Below, piece by piece: positions 49,395-58,098 of a stretch of DNA of 64,000 nt (the first letter of the stretch is position 1; the number at the start of each line of letters is the position of its first letter). Both the position numbers and the translations under genes were made by a program. Source of the stretch: Actinospineispora acaciae DSM 45401 (lineage in GTDB: Bacteria; Actinomycetota; Actinomycetes; Mycobacteriales; Pseudonocardiaceae); the NCBI RefSeq assembly GCF_000620785.1, contig NZ_JIAI01000001.1, positions 1 to 64,000 on the forward strand. Direction: 5' to 3'. The notes under the pieces are model-generated. The model did not search any database. It had not been told where the DNA came from and worked only from the letters and a program-made list of their open reading frames with translations.

Positions 49395-51596
49395 GTGGCT
49401 ATCCCGATGACGGACGAACAGCGGGCGTTGTGCGCGGCGGTGGGTGCGGCGGTCGCCGGGGCGCGGCCGATCGCGGCGGTGCGGGGCGCCGAGGGTGACC
49501 AGAACGGAGACGGGGCCCGGGACTGCTGGGCGGCGGTGGCGGGCGTCGGGGTGTTCGGGGCGGCGCTGCCGGTGGACGTCGGGGGTGCGGGCGGGACGGC
49601 GGGGGACGCGGCGGTCGCTGTGCGGCGGTGTGCCGCCGAGCTGGTGCCCGGACCGGTGCTGACCACCGTGCTCGCCGGCCTGGCGCTGTCCGGCCGGCCG
49701 GACGCGGCGGTGGCGAAGGAGCTGCTGCCCGGGATCGCCGACGGGTCGACCCCGGTGGCCGCCGCGCTGGCGCCGGCACCGCTGGCGATCGGCGACGGGC
49801 CCGGCGGGCTCGGGCTCCGGGTGGACGGCGAGGTGCCCGCCGTGCTCGGCGCCGGTCCGGGCGGCGCGCCGCTGCTGCTGCTCGGCGGCGCGAACTACGG
49901 CGCGGACAACGGCGCGGGCCAGCTCTGGTTCGTGCTCGACGCCGACCACCCCGGCGTGACGATCGACGCGCGTCCCTCGGTGGACCTGTCCCGTTCGCTG
50001 GCCAGGGTCACCCTGCGCGACGTGCGGGTTCCGGCCGGCCGGACGCTGGCACCGTCGGTAGCCGTCGGGGACCTCGCGGCCGCGCTGGCCGCCGCCGAGG
50101 CCGCCGGCGTCGCGGACAGGTGCCTGGCCATCGCCACCGAGTACGCCAAGGTCCGCGAGCAGTTCGGCCGCCCGATCGGCTCGTTCCAGGCCGTCAAGCA
50201 CCTCTGCGTGGAGATGCTGTGCCGCGTCGAACGGGCCGGCGTGGTGGCCTGGGACGCGGCGCGCGCGGTCGGCGAGGCGCCGGCGGAGCTGCCGCTGGCC
50301 GCGTCGGTGGCCGCCGCGATCGCACTGGACGCCGCCGTGGACACCGCCAAGGACGCCGTGCAGGTGCTCGGCGGGATCGGCTTCACCTGGGACCACGACG
50401 CGCACCTCTACCTGCGGCGGGCGCTCGCGCTGCGCCAGCTGCTGGGGCCGGTCGCGGGCTGGCGCGGGCGGGTCGCGGGGCTGGCGGCGGACGGGGCGCG
50501 GCGCACGCTCACCGTCCCGCTCGGCCCCGAGGCGGAGTCCGAGCGCCCCGCCGTGCGCGCCCTGGTCGACCAGGTGGCCTCGGCACCGCCCGAACGGCGC
50601 CGCGCCCGGCTGGCCGACACCGGCCTGCTCGCACCGCACTGGCCGGCGCCCCACGGCCTCGACGCCTCACCGGCCCGTCAGCTGTTGATCGACGAGGAGC
50701 TGCGCCGGGCCGGGGTGCGCCGCCCCGACCTGGTGATCGGCGGCTGGGCGGTGCCGACCCTGCTCGCGCACGGCACCGCGGAGCAGGTCGAGCGGTTCGC
50801 CGGCCCGACGCTGCGCGGGGAGATCACCTGGTGCCAGCTCTTCAGTGAGCCCGAGGCGGGCTCCGACCTGGCGGCCCTGCGGACCCGGGCGGACCGCGTG
50901 GACGGGGGGTGGAGCCTGACCGGGCAGAAGGTGTGGACCTCGCTGGCCGGCGAGGCGGACTGGGCGATCTGCCTGGCCCGCACCGATCCGGACGCCCCGA
51001 AACGACACGGCATCACGTACTTCCTGGTGGACATGCGCGGCCCCGGCATCGAGGTGCGGCCGCTGCGGGAGATCACCGGGGACGCGGTGTTCAACGAGGT
51101 CTTCCTGGACGGCGTGCGGGTGCCGGACGAGCAGGTGGTCGGCCCGGTCGGCGGCGGCTGGGCGTTGGCCCGGACCACGCTGGCCAACGAGCGGGTGGCG
51201 ATGAGCGGCGGGTCATCCCTCGGCGACGCGGTGGAGCGGCTGGTCGAGTCCGCCGCCAACGCGCCCAACGCCGACGCCCCCGACGAGCGCCTCGGCGAAC
51301 TGGTCGCGGACGGCCTGGCGATGTCGCTGCTGGACCTGCGCGCGACCCTGCGCCGGCTGGACGGCCAGGACCCCGGGCCCGAGTCGTCCGTACGCAAGCT
51401 GCTCGGCGTACGGCACCGCCAGGACGTGGCGGAGGCCGCGCTGGACCTCGCCGGCCCGGACGGCGCGGCGCTCGACGGCGACGCCGAGGCGCTGGTGCAC
51501 GAGTTCCTGCTCACCCGCTGCCTGTCCATCGCCGGCGGCACCACCCAGGTCCTGCGCACCCTCGCCGGCGAGCGCGTGCTCGGCCTGCCCCGGTGA
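49395..51596 (+). CDS. fadE34: Fused acyl-CoA dehydrogenase, FadE34-like
   Basis: A 733-residue protein made of two acyl-CoA dehydrogenase units in one chain, like mycobacterial FadE34 (about 710). The first unit ends with FGRPIGSFQAVKHLCVEML and VLGGIGFTWDHDAHLYLRRA. The second has CQLFSEPEAGSDLAALRTRA, GWSLTGQKVWTSLAGEADWA, VFNEVFLDGVRVPDEQVVGP and SIAGGTTQVLRTLAGERVLG. FadE34 acts on the C24 acyl-CoA of the cholesterol side chain. Divergence from kstR and the KstR box support the assignment. The fusion replaces the usual alpha2beta2 steroid dehydrogenase. Confidence 0.88.
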   Translation: MAIPMTDEQRALCAAVGAAVAGARPIAAVRGAEGDQNGDGARDCWAAVAGVGVFGAALPVDVGGAGGTAGDAAVAVRRCAAELVPGPVLTTVLAGLALSGRPDAAVAKELLPGIADGSTPVAAALAPAPLAIGDGPGGLGLRVDGEVPAVLGAGPGGAPLLLLGGANYGADNGAGQLWFVLDADHPGVTIDARPSVDLSRSLARVTLRDVRVPAGRTLAPSVAVGDLAAALAAAEAAGVADRCLAIATEYAKVREQFGRPIGSFQAVKHLCVEMLCRVERAGVVAWDAARAVGEAPAELPLAASVAAAIALDAAVDTAKDAVQVLGGIGFTWDHDAHLYLRRALALRQLLGPVAGWRGRVAGLAADGARRTLTVPLGPEAESERPAVRALVDQVASAPPERRRARLADTGLLAPHWPAPHGLDASPARQLLIDEELRRAGVRRPDLVIGGWAVPTLLAHGTAEQVERFAGPTLRGEITWCQLFSEPEAGSDLAALRTRADRVDGGWSLTGQKVWTSLAGEADWAICLARTDPDAPKRHGITYFLVDMRGPGIEVRPLREITGDAVFNEVFLDGVRVPDEQVVGPVGGGWALARTTLANERVAMSGGSSLGDAVERLVESAANAPNADAPDERLGELVADGLAMSLLDLRATLRRLDGQDPGPESSVRKLLGVRHRQDVAEAALDLAGPDGAALDGDAEALVHEFLLTRCLSIAGGTTQVLRTLAGERVLGLPR

Positions 51597-51717
51597 GGCA
51601 CGGAATTCCGGGTCCTCCGAATTGCGACGGCTCATTCGGGACCGTAATCTCAAGGCACCGTCCGCACATTCCTGATCGACATTCTCGCTCGGCCGACCAG
51701 CCGGGAGATGAGCCGCC

Positions 51718-52380
51718 GTGCGCCTTTTTGTCCGCATACTCACAGTTACCGTTATATCGATCAGTTTTGTCTCGGCGTGCACCGCAACGGCCGCCGCGAA
51801 CCCCGGCGATGCCGCCGCCGCGCTGGCGGCGCTGCCGGTCAAGGGGCGCGCCCCGATGACCGGCTACAGCCGTGAGCAGTACGGACCCGCCTGGGCCGAC
51901 ATCGACCACAACGGCTGCGACACGCGCAACGACGTGCTCGCCAGGGACCTGACGGGTGAGACGTTCAAGGCGGGCACCCACAATTGCGTGGTGATCTCCG
52001 GACAATTGGCCGACCCTTACACCGGACGTAACATCACGTTCAAGCGCGGGCAGGAGACGAGCGACGACATTCAGATCGATCACGTCGTGGCCCTGGGCGA
52101 CAGTTGGCAAACCGGGGCGCAACAGCTCACCCGTGAAGAACGGACCCGGCTGGCCAATGATCCGTTCAACCTGCTCGCCGTCGACGGACCCTCGAACAAC
52201 CAGAAACGCGACTCCGACGCCGCCAGTTGGCTGCCGCCGAACAAGGGCTACCGCTGCAAGTACGTCGCGCGACAGGTCGGCGTCAAGGCCAGATACCGCC
52301 TGTGGGTCACCCCGCCCGAACGCGACGCCATCGCCCGGATCCTCCAGGGCTGCCCCGGCGAGCCGCTGCCGGACCGCTGA
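51718..52380 (+). CDS. Secreted DUF1524 HNH-type nuclease
   Basis: A 220-residue exported protein. The signal segment FVRILTVTVISISFVSAC is unusually AT-rich in DNA and may be a lipobox (VSA-Cys21). The mature domain is the DUF1524/GmrSD-C HNH nuclease type: DTRNDVLARDL, the catalytic His in IQIDHVVALGDSWQTGA, NDPFNLLAVDGPSNNQKRDS and WLPPNKGYRCKYVARQVGVK. Such secreted nucleases probably degrade external DNA. It separates fadE34 from the fadE28 operon, carries no visible KstR box and has lower GC, suggesting later insertion. The 51597-51717 gap shows nothing clear. Confidence 0.88.
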   Translation: MRLFVRILTVTVISISFVSACTATAAANPGDAAAALAALPVKGRAPMTGYSREQYGPAWADIDHNGCDTRNDVLARDLTGETFKAGTHNCVVISGQLADPYTGRNITFKRGQETSDDIQIDHVVALGDSWQTGAQQLTREERTRLANDPFNLLAVDGPSNNQKRDSDAASWLPPNKGYRCKYVARQVGVKARYRLWVTPPERDAIARILQGCPGEPLPDR

Positions 52381-52427
52381 CGGCTGACGGGGGGTCGGCT
52401 TGCGGGCTCTCCGGCTCCGCCACATAC

Positions 52428-52441
52428 TAGAACACGTTTCA
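52428..52441. promoter_or_regulatory. KstR box upstream of the fadE28-ltp2 operon
   Basis: TAGAACACGTTTCA, matching the KstR core AGAAC-AC-GTT, lies 44 bp upstream of the fadE28 start, placing the five-gene operon in the KstR regulon. Confidence 0.85.
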
Positions 52442-52484
52442 GTTCGGCGACGGGTTCAGTGGGTTCAGCGGGCGAGGAGCGGGA

Positions 52485-53531
52485 GTGGACTTCAACCTCG
52501 ACGAGGCGCAGCGGGAGGTCGTCGACCTCGCCCGTGAGGTGCTGCGCCGCGAGCACGACCCGGACACCACCTGGAAGGCGCTGGCCAGGGCCGGGCTGCT
52601 CACCCTCGCGGTGCCCGGGGACCTGGGCGGCGCCGGCCTCGGGGTGCTGGAGTGCGCGCTGGTGCTCACCGAGGTCGGGCGGTGCGTGAAAGACGTGCCG
52701 GCGCTGGAGACGGTGGCGTTCGGCGTGCTGCCGGTCGCCCGCAACGGCACCGAGGCACAGCGCCGCGAGCTGCTCGGCCCGGTCGGTGACGGCGCGGTGC
52801 TGACCGCCGCGCTGCACGAACCGTCCGCGCCCCTCCCGTCCGCACCCCGCACCACCGCCCGCCCCGACGGCACCGGCTGGGCACTGTCCGGCACGCTCAC
52901 CGGCGTCCGCGAGGCGGGGCAGGCGCACCGCGTCCTGGTGCCGGCCTCGCTGGCGGACGGGGGCACCGGCGTGCTGCTGGTCGACCCGGCGGCGGCCGGG
53001 GTGTCGCTCACCCCGACGCCGGGCTCGGCGGGCGCGGGCCGGCCGGAGTACACGCTGCGGCTGGACGGAGCACCGGGCGAGCTGCTCGGCGACGACACGA
53101 CCGGTCGGGTACTCCACGACCTGCACCGGCTGGCCCTGGCCGGGGCGTGCGCGGTGGGCGACGGCGTGCTGGCCGGCGCGCTCGAACTGACCGCCGAGCA
53201 CCTGCGCACCCGCGAGCAGTTCGGCCGCCCGCTGGCCACCTTCCAGGCCGTCGCGCAGCAGGTCGCGGACGTCTACCTGGCCTCGCGCACCGTCCACCTG
53301 GCCACCCTGGCGGCCTGCTGGCGGCTGGACCCCGCCGATGTCCGGATCGCCGCGTACTGGCTGGCCGAGCACGCCCCGCCCGCCCTGCACACCTGCCACC
53401 ACCTGCACGGCGGGATCGGCGTGGACCAGGACTACCCGCTGCACAGGCACTACTCCTGGACCAAGGACCTGGCCCGGTTCGTCGGCGGCGTCGAGCACCG
53501 GCTGGAGGCGATGGCGTGCACCTCGAACTGA
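52485..53531 (+). CDS. fadE28: Acyl-CoA dehydrogenase subunit, FadE28-like (ChsE)
   Basis: A 348-residue acyl-CoA dehydrogenase chain: MDFNLDEAQREVVDLAREVL, GLLTLAVPGDLGGAGLGVLE, TREQFGRPLATFQAVAQQVA and CHHLHGGIGVDQDYPLHRHY. It is shorter than a catalytic FadE and lies directly before a second FadE, as in the igr operon where FadE28 and FadE29 form the alpha2beta2 dehydrogenase for the three-carbon side-chain CoA of sterols. A cyp125 gene, which precedes fadE28 in M. tuberculosis, is absent here. The start follows a KstR box. It overlaps the next gene by 16 bp. Confidence 0.87.
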   Translation: MDFNLDEAQREVVDLAREVLRREHDPDTTWKALARAGLLTLAVPGDLGGAGLGVLECALVLTEVGRCVKDVPALETVAFGVLPVARNGTEAQRRELLGPVGDGAVLTAALHEPSAPLPSAPRTTARPDGTGWALSGTLTGVREAGQAHRVLVPASLADGGTGVLLVDPAAAGVSLTPTPGSAGAGRPEYTLRLDGAPGELLGDDTTGRVLHDLHRLALAGACAVGDGVLAGALELTAEHLRTREQFGRPLATFQAVAQQVADVYLASRTVHLATLAACWRLDPADVRIAAYWLAEHAPPALHTCHHLHGGIGVDQDYPLHRHYSWTKDLARFVGGVEHRLEAMACTSN

Positions 53532-54700
53532 CCGCCGAGCAGCGCGCACTGCGCGACGAGCTGCGCGGCTACTTCGCCGGGCTGCTGTCCGACGAGGAGC
53601 GCGCGGTGATGCTCACCGAGCGCCACGGCCCGGTCTACCGCGAGGTGATCAGGCGGATGGGCCGGGACGGCTGGCTCGGCGTGGGCTGGCCCGTGGAGCA
53701 CGGCGGGCGCGGGTTCGGCGAGGTCGAGCAGCTGATCTTCGTCAACGAGGCGGCGCGGGCGGACGTGCCGCTGCCCTCGGTCACGCTGCAGACCGTCGGC
53801 CCCACGCTGCAGGAGTACGGCACGCCCGAGCAGCGCGAGCGGTTCCTGCCCGCCATCCTGGCCGGCGAGGTGCACTTCGCCATCGGCTACACCGAGCCCG
53901 AGGCCGGCACCGACCTCGCCGCCCTGCGCACCCGGGCGCAACGCATGAAGGGGGAAGGGGAGGCGGGTGGGGGCTATGTCGTCAACGGCCAGAAGATCTT
54001 CACGACCGGCGCGCACGACGCCGACTTCATCTGGCTGGCCGTCCGCACCGACGCCGCGGCGCCGCCGCACCGGGGCATCTCGATCCTGATCGTGGACACC
54101 TCCGACCCCGGCTACTCCTGGACGCCGATCATCACCTGCGACGGCGCGCACCACGTCAACGCCACCTACTACTCCGACGTGCGGGTGCCGGCGTCCATGC
54201 TGGTCGGCGAGGAGAACCGGGGCTGGCGGCTGATCACCACCCAGCTCAACCACGAGCGGGTCATGCTCGGCCCGTCCGGCCGGGTCGCCGTACTCCGCGA
54301 CCGGCTGCGCCACTGGGCGGCGGACCGAGCCACGCCGGACGGGACGCCGCTGCTCGAACTCCCCGACGTCCGGCGCGCGCTGGCCCGCAGTGGCGCGGCG
54401 GAACGGATCAACGAGCTGCTCAACTGGCAGGTGGCCTCGGCGACCGGTGCGGTGGACGTGGCGGACGCCTCCGCGACCAAGGTGTTCGGCTCCGAGGCCG
54501 TGCAGTGGATCGGGCGGGAGCTGGAGGAGATCGTCGGCCGGCACGGCGACCGGTCCGACCCGGCCACCGCCGAACTGGCACGCTGGCTGGACGTGCAGGC
54601 CAAACGCAACCTGGTGCTCACCTTCGGCGGCGGGGTCAACGAGATCCAGCGCGAGTTCATCGCCTCCGCCGGGCTGGGCCTGCCGAGGGTGCCGCGATGA
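53516..54700 (+). CDS. fadE29: Acyl-CoA dehydrogenase subunit, FadE29-like (ChsE)
   Basis: A 394-residue acyl-CoA dehydrogenase: VHLELTAEQRALRDELRGYF, GWLGVGWPVEHGGRGFGEVE, FAIGYTEPEAGTDLAALRTR, YVVNGQKIFTTGAHDADFIW and a C-terminal LVLTFGGGVNEIQREFIASA. GTG 53516 behind GGAGG overlaps fadE28. With FadE28 it should introduce the double bond in the 3-oxo-23,24-bisnorchol-4-en-22-oyl-CoA side chain. The stop overlaps chsH2 by ATGA. Confidence 0.9.
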   Translation: MHLELTAEQRALRDELRGYFAGLLSDEERAVMLTERHGPVYREVIRRMGRDGWLGVGWPVEHGGRGFGEVEQLIFVNEAARADVPLPSVTLQTVGPTLQEYGTPEQRERFLPAILAGEVHFAIGYTEPEAGTDLAALRTRAQRMKGEGEAGGGYVVNGQKIFTTGAHDADFIWLAVRTDAAAPPHRGISILIVDTSDPGYSWTPIITCDGAHHVNATYYSDVRVPASMLVGEENRGWRLITTQLNHERVMLGPSGRVAVLRDRLRHWAADRATPDGTPLLELPDVRRALARSGAAERINELLNWQVASATGAVDVADASATKVFGSEAVQWIGRELEEIVGRHGDRSDPATAELARWLDVQAKRNLVLTFGGGVNEIQREFIASAGLGLPRVPR

Positions 54701-55617
54701 CCGCCGAGGCGAGCGTCGACATGACCGCCGAGGCGATCCGATCCGAGGCACAGCGGATCCGGGACCGCGGCGAGGGCGAGCCCCGGGTGGCGCGCGACCC
54801 GGTCAACGTCCCCATGATCAACAACTGGACGGAGGCGCTCGGCGACTCCAACCCGCGCTACCCGGAGGTGGCGCCGCCGGCGATGGTGCAGGCCTGGACG
54901 ATGTACGGGCTGCAGGGCGTGCGCGCGGCCGACGACCCGCTCGGCGCCATGATCACCGTGCTGGACGACGCCGGCTACACCTCGATCGTGGCCACCGACT
55001 GCGAGCAGACCTACCAGCGCTACCTGCGCCCGGGGGAGCGGCTGGCGGTGCGCAGCCGGCTCGGCGACGTGGTCGGCCCGAAGCGCACCGCGCTGGGCGA
55101 GGGCTGGTTCGTCACCACGCACAGCACCTGGTACTCCGGAGACGAGGGCGACGAGCCGGTGGCCGAGATGCTGTTCCGGGTGCTCAAGTTCCGGCCCCCC
55201 GAGCCGGCCCCGATACAGCCGAAACGGGACGTCCCCCGCCCGGCGGTGAGCCGGGACACCGAGTACTTCTGGGCCGGCACCGCCGCCGGCGAGCTGCGCA
55301 TCCAGCGCTGCGGCGAGTGCGGCGCGCTGCGCCACCCGCCCGGACCGATGTGCCCGGCCTGCGGCGCCACCCGCCCGGAGCACGTGGTAGCCACCGGCCG
55401 AGGCGAGGTCTACAGCTACGTCGTGCACCACCACCCGCCGGTGCCCGGCCGGACCCCGCCGTTCGTGGTGGCGCTGGTGGAACTGGAGGAAGGGGTACGG
55501 ATGCTGGGCGAGCTGCGCGACGTCGACCCGTCAGGGGTGCGCGTCGGCCTGCCCGTCGAGGTGGCGTTCGACCGGGTGGACGACGAACTGACCCTGCCGG
55601 CATGGCGGCCGCGATGA
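54697..55617 (+). CDS. chsH2: Steroid enoyl-CoA hydratase subunit with DUF35 domain, ChsH2
   Basis: A 306-residue two-domain protein. Residues 1-165 are a MaoC-like hot-dog fold (NVPMINNWTEALGDSNPRYP, VAPPAMVQAWTMYGL). Residues 185-300 are a DUF35/OB domain with a zinc knuckle (RCGECGALRHPPGPMCPACG). In mycobacteria ChsH1-ChsH2 hydrates the steroid 17-side-chain enoyl-CoA, and the ChsH2 DUF35 domain docks the aldolase Ltp2. The same three genes follow each other here with 4-bp overlaps. Confidence 0.92.
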   Translation: MTAEASVDMTAEAIRSEAQRIRDRGEGEPRVARDPVNVPMINNWTEALGDSNPRYPEVAPPAMVQAWTMYGLQGVRAADDPLGAMITVLDDAGYTSIVATDCEQTYQRYLRPGERLAVRSRLGDVVGPKRTALGEGWFVTTHSTWYSGDEGDEPVAEMLFRVLKFRPPEPAPIQPKRDVPRPAVSRDTEYFWAGTAAGELRIQRCGECGALRHPPGPMCPACGATRPEHVVATGRGEVYSYVVHHHPPVPGRTPPFVVALVELEEGVRMLGELRDVDPSGVRVGLPVEVAFDRVDDELTLPAWRPR

Positions 55618-56000
55618 ACCCGGCCGTCGGCGACGAGCTCCCCGAGCTGCGGCTGGACGTCACGCCCACGTTCGTGATCTCCACCGCGCTGGCCACCCGC
55701 GACTTCCAGGACGTGCACCACGACCGCGACGCCGCCGTGGCCAGGGGCTCGAAGGACATCTTCCTGAACATCCTCACCACCACCGGGCTGGTGCAGCGCT
55801 GCGTCACCGACTGGGCGGGGCCGCACGCCCTGGTCAAGGCGGTGAAGGTGCGGCTGGGCGTGCCGTGCTACGCCGGCGACACGCTGGTGCTCGGCGGCCG
55901 GGTGGCCTCGGTCGACGACGGCGAGGTGGTGGTGGACGTGGTCGGCAGGTGCGGGCTGGGCGATCACGTGACCGGCCGGGTGCGGGTGGTGCTGCCGTGA
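55614..56000 (+). CDS. chsH1: MaoC-like hydratase subunit, ChsH1
   Basis: A 128-residue hot-dog-fold protein with the hydratase motif TRDFQDVHHDRDAAVARGSK (Asp and His catalytic) and DIFLNILTTTGLVQRCVTDW. It forms the catalytic partner of ChsH2 in the heterotetrameric hydratase for the last side-chain cycle. Starts inside the chsH2 stop (ATGA) and ends inside the ltp2 start (GTGA). Confidence 0.92.
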   Translation: MNPAVGDELPELRLDVTPTFVISTALATRDFQDVHHDRDAAVARGSKDIFLNILTTTGLVQRCVTDWAGPHALVKAVKVRLGVPCYAGDTLVLGGRVASVDDGEVVVDVVGRCGLGDHVTGRVRVVLP

Positions 56001-57166
56001 GCACACTGTCCGGGGCGGCCGCGATCGCGGGCATCGGCGCCACCGAGTTCTCCAAGGACTCCGGCCGCAGCGAGCTGCAACTGGCCGCCGAGGCGGCCCG
56101 CGCCGCGCTCGCCGACGCCGGCCTGAGTCCCGCGGACGTGGACGGCATGGTCACGTTCTCGATGGACGCGAACGCGGAGGTCGCGGTGGCGCGCGAACTG
56201 GGCGTGCCCGAGCTGCGCTACTTCGGCCGCATCCCGTACGGCGGCGGCGCGGCCTGCGCCACCGTCCAGCACGCCGCCATGGCGGTGGCCACCGGGGTCG
56301 CGGACGTGGTCGTCTGCTACCGGGCGTTCAACGAGCGCTCCGGCTCGCGGTTCGGCCAGGCGCAGGCGTTCACCGGCGGCGGCACCACATCGAGCGCGAT
56401 CGACAACGCCTGGACGCTGCCGGTGGGGCTGAGCACGCCGGCCGCGATGGTGGCCATGTTCGCCCGCCGCTACATGCACGAGTACGGCGCGAGCAGCGAG
56501 GACTTCGGCCGGGTCGCGGTGGCCATGCGCCGGCACGCCGCGACGAACCCGAACGCCTGGTTCCACGGCCGCCCGATCACCCTGGAGCAGCACCAGGCCT
56601 CGCGCTGGATCGTCGAGCCGCTGCACCTGCTGGACTGCTGCCAGGAGAGCGACGGCGCGGTCGCGCTCGTGGTGACCACCGCCGACCGCGCCAAGGACCT
56701 GCCGAACCGACCGGCCGTGATCGCGGCCGCCGCCCAGGGCAGCGCCCGCGACCAGTTCACCATGACCAGCTACTACCGCGACGACCTCGCCGCCCTGCCC
56801 GAGATGGGCCTGGTGGCCGACCAGCTCTGGCGCCAGGCCGGCCTGCGCCCCGCCGACGTGCGCCTGGCCGTCCTCTACGACCACTTCACCCCGTTCGTGC
56901 TGGTCCAGCTCGAGGAACTCGGGTTCTGCCCGCGCGGCGAGGCCCGGCACCTGGTGGCCGACGGCGGCATCGAGCTGGACGGCACGTTGCCGGTGAACCC
57001 GCACGGCGGCCAGCTCGGCGAGGCGTACATCCACGGCATGAACGGCATCGCCGAGGCCGTCCGCCAACTGCGCGGCACGTCCGTCAACCAGCTCACCGGC
57101 GTCGAGCACGTGATCGTGACCGCCGGCACCGGCGTCCCCACCAGCGGCCTGATCCTCTCCTCGTAG
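55997..57166 (+). CDS. ltp2: Steroid side-chain retro-aldolase, Ltp2
   Basis: A 389-residue thiolase-fold protein lacking the thiolase nucleophile pattern: AIAGIGATEFSKDSGRSELQ, VVVCYRAFNERSGSRFGQAQ, then VLYDHFTPFVLVQLEELGFC (Tyr294) and NPHGGQLGEAYIHGMNG (Tyr344). These tyrosines occupy the positions described as important for Ltp2 aldolase activity. It cleaves the hydrated side-chain CoA to androstenedione-type ketone and propionyl-CoA in complex with ChsH2. Last gene of the five-gene operon. Confidence 0.92.
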   Translation: MSTLSGAAAIAGIGATEFSKDSGRSELQLAAEAARAALADAGLSPADVDGMVTFSMDANAEVAVARELGVPELRYFGRIPYGGGAACATVQHAAMAVATGVADVVVCYRAFNERSGSRFGQAQAFTGGGTTSSAIDNAWTLPVGLSTPAAMVAMFARRYMHEYGASSEDFGRVAVAMRRHAATNPNAWFHGRPITLEQHQASRWIVEPLHLLDCCQESDGAVALVVTTADRAKDLPNRPAVIAAAAQGSARDQFTMTSYYRDDLAALPEMGLVADQLWRQAGLRPADVRLAVLYDHFTPFVLVQLEELGFCPRGEARHLVADGGIELDGTLPVNPHGGQLGEAYIHGMNGIAEAVRQLRGTSVNQLTGVEHVIVTAGTGVPTSGLILSS

Positions 57167-57249
57167 CTTGTCGATGTAGCCCGTGTCGATCCGGCCGGTG
57201 CCGTTCGTATGGAGGGTGACAGGCTGGCGTCGGCGTGAGGGAGTGTGCG

Positions 57250-58089
57250 ATGAGCGAGGTACGGGCGTTGCTGTCCGGGCGGGGTCTGGTGGAGTCGCCG
57301 AGGTGGCACGGTGACCGGTTGTACTTCTCCGACTGGTCCGCCGGCGAGGTCGTCGCCGTCGACCTGGCCGGGGGCGCCGAGGTGGTCGCGCGGGTGGCGT
57401 CGCTGCCGCTGTGCACGGCGTGGCTCCCGGACGGGCGGATGGTGCTCGTCTCGTCGTCGGAGGGGCGGCTGCTGCGGCGGGAGCCGGACGGGTCGTTGGT
57501 CACCCATGCGGACCTCGGTCGGCAGGGGTGGAACGACGTCGTCGCCGACGGACGGGGGAACGTCTACGTCAACCGGATCGGGTTCGACCTGGCGACCGGC
57601 GAGGACCCCAAGCCCGGGTTCGTCGCGCTGGTCACGCCGGACGGTTCGGTGCGCGAGGTGGCGGACGACATCCTTTTCCCCAACGGCATGGCGGTGACCG
57701 GCGACAACTCCACGCTGATCGTCGCGGACTCCTACCGGCATCGCCTGGTGGCGTTCGACATCGGTGCGGACGGTGGGCTGTCCGGCCGCCGGGTCTGGGC
57801 CGAGCTGGGCGAGGGCACCCCGGACGGCATCTGCCTCGACGCCGAGGGTGCCGTCTGGTACGCCGACGTGCCCAACCGCCGGTGCGTGCGGGTGGCCGAG
57901 GGCGGCGCCGTGCTGCGGACCGTCGAGCTGGACCGGGGCGGGTTCGCGTGCGCGCTCGGCGGGCCGGACGCCAGGACGCTGTTCATCGTGGCGGCCGAGT
58001 TCCTCGGCATGGGGCCGTCGCCGGTGTCACCGGGCAGCGGCCAGGTGCTCGCCGTGCCCGTCGAGGTGCCCGGCGCCGGCTGGCCGTGA
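57250..58089 (+). CDS. SMP-30/gluconolactonase-family protein
   Basis: A 279-residue six-bladed beta-propeller: LVESPRWHGDRLYFSDWSAG, QGWNDVVADGRGNVYVNRIG, FPNGMAVTGDNSTLIVADSY and GTPDGICLDAEGAVWYADVP hold the metal-binding Glu, Asn, Asn and Asp of SMP-30 lactonases. It likely hydrolyses a lactone; the substrate is not evident. ATG 57250 lies behind GGGAG; a GTG at 57235 is in frame. No KstR box upstream. Confidence 0.88.
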   Translation: MSEVRALLSGRGLVESPRWHGDRLYFSDWSAGEVVAVDLAGGAEVVARVASLPLCTAWLPDGRMVLVSSSEGRLLRREPDGSLVTHADLGRQGWNDVVADGRGNVYVNRIGFDLATGEDPKPGFVALVTPDGSVREVADDILFPNGMAVTGDNSTLIVADSYRHRLVAFDIGADGGLSGRRVWAELGEGTPDGICLDAEGAVWYADVPNRRCVRVAEGGAVLRTVELDRGGFACALGGPDARTLFIVAAEFLGMGPSPVSPGSGQVLAVPVEVPGAGWP

Positions 58090-58098
58090 GCCGTGCCG

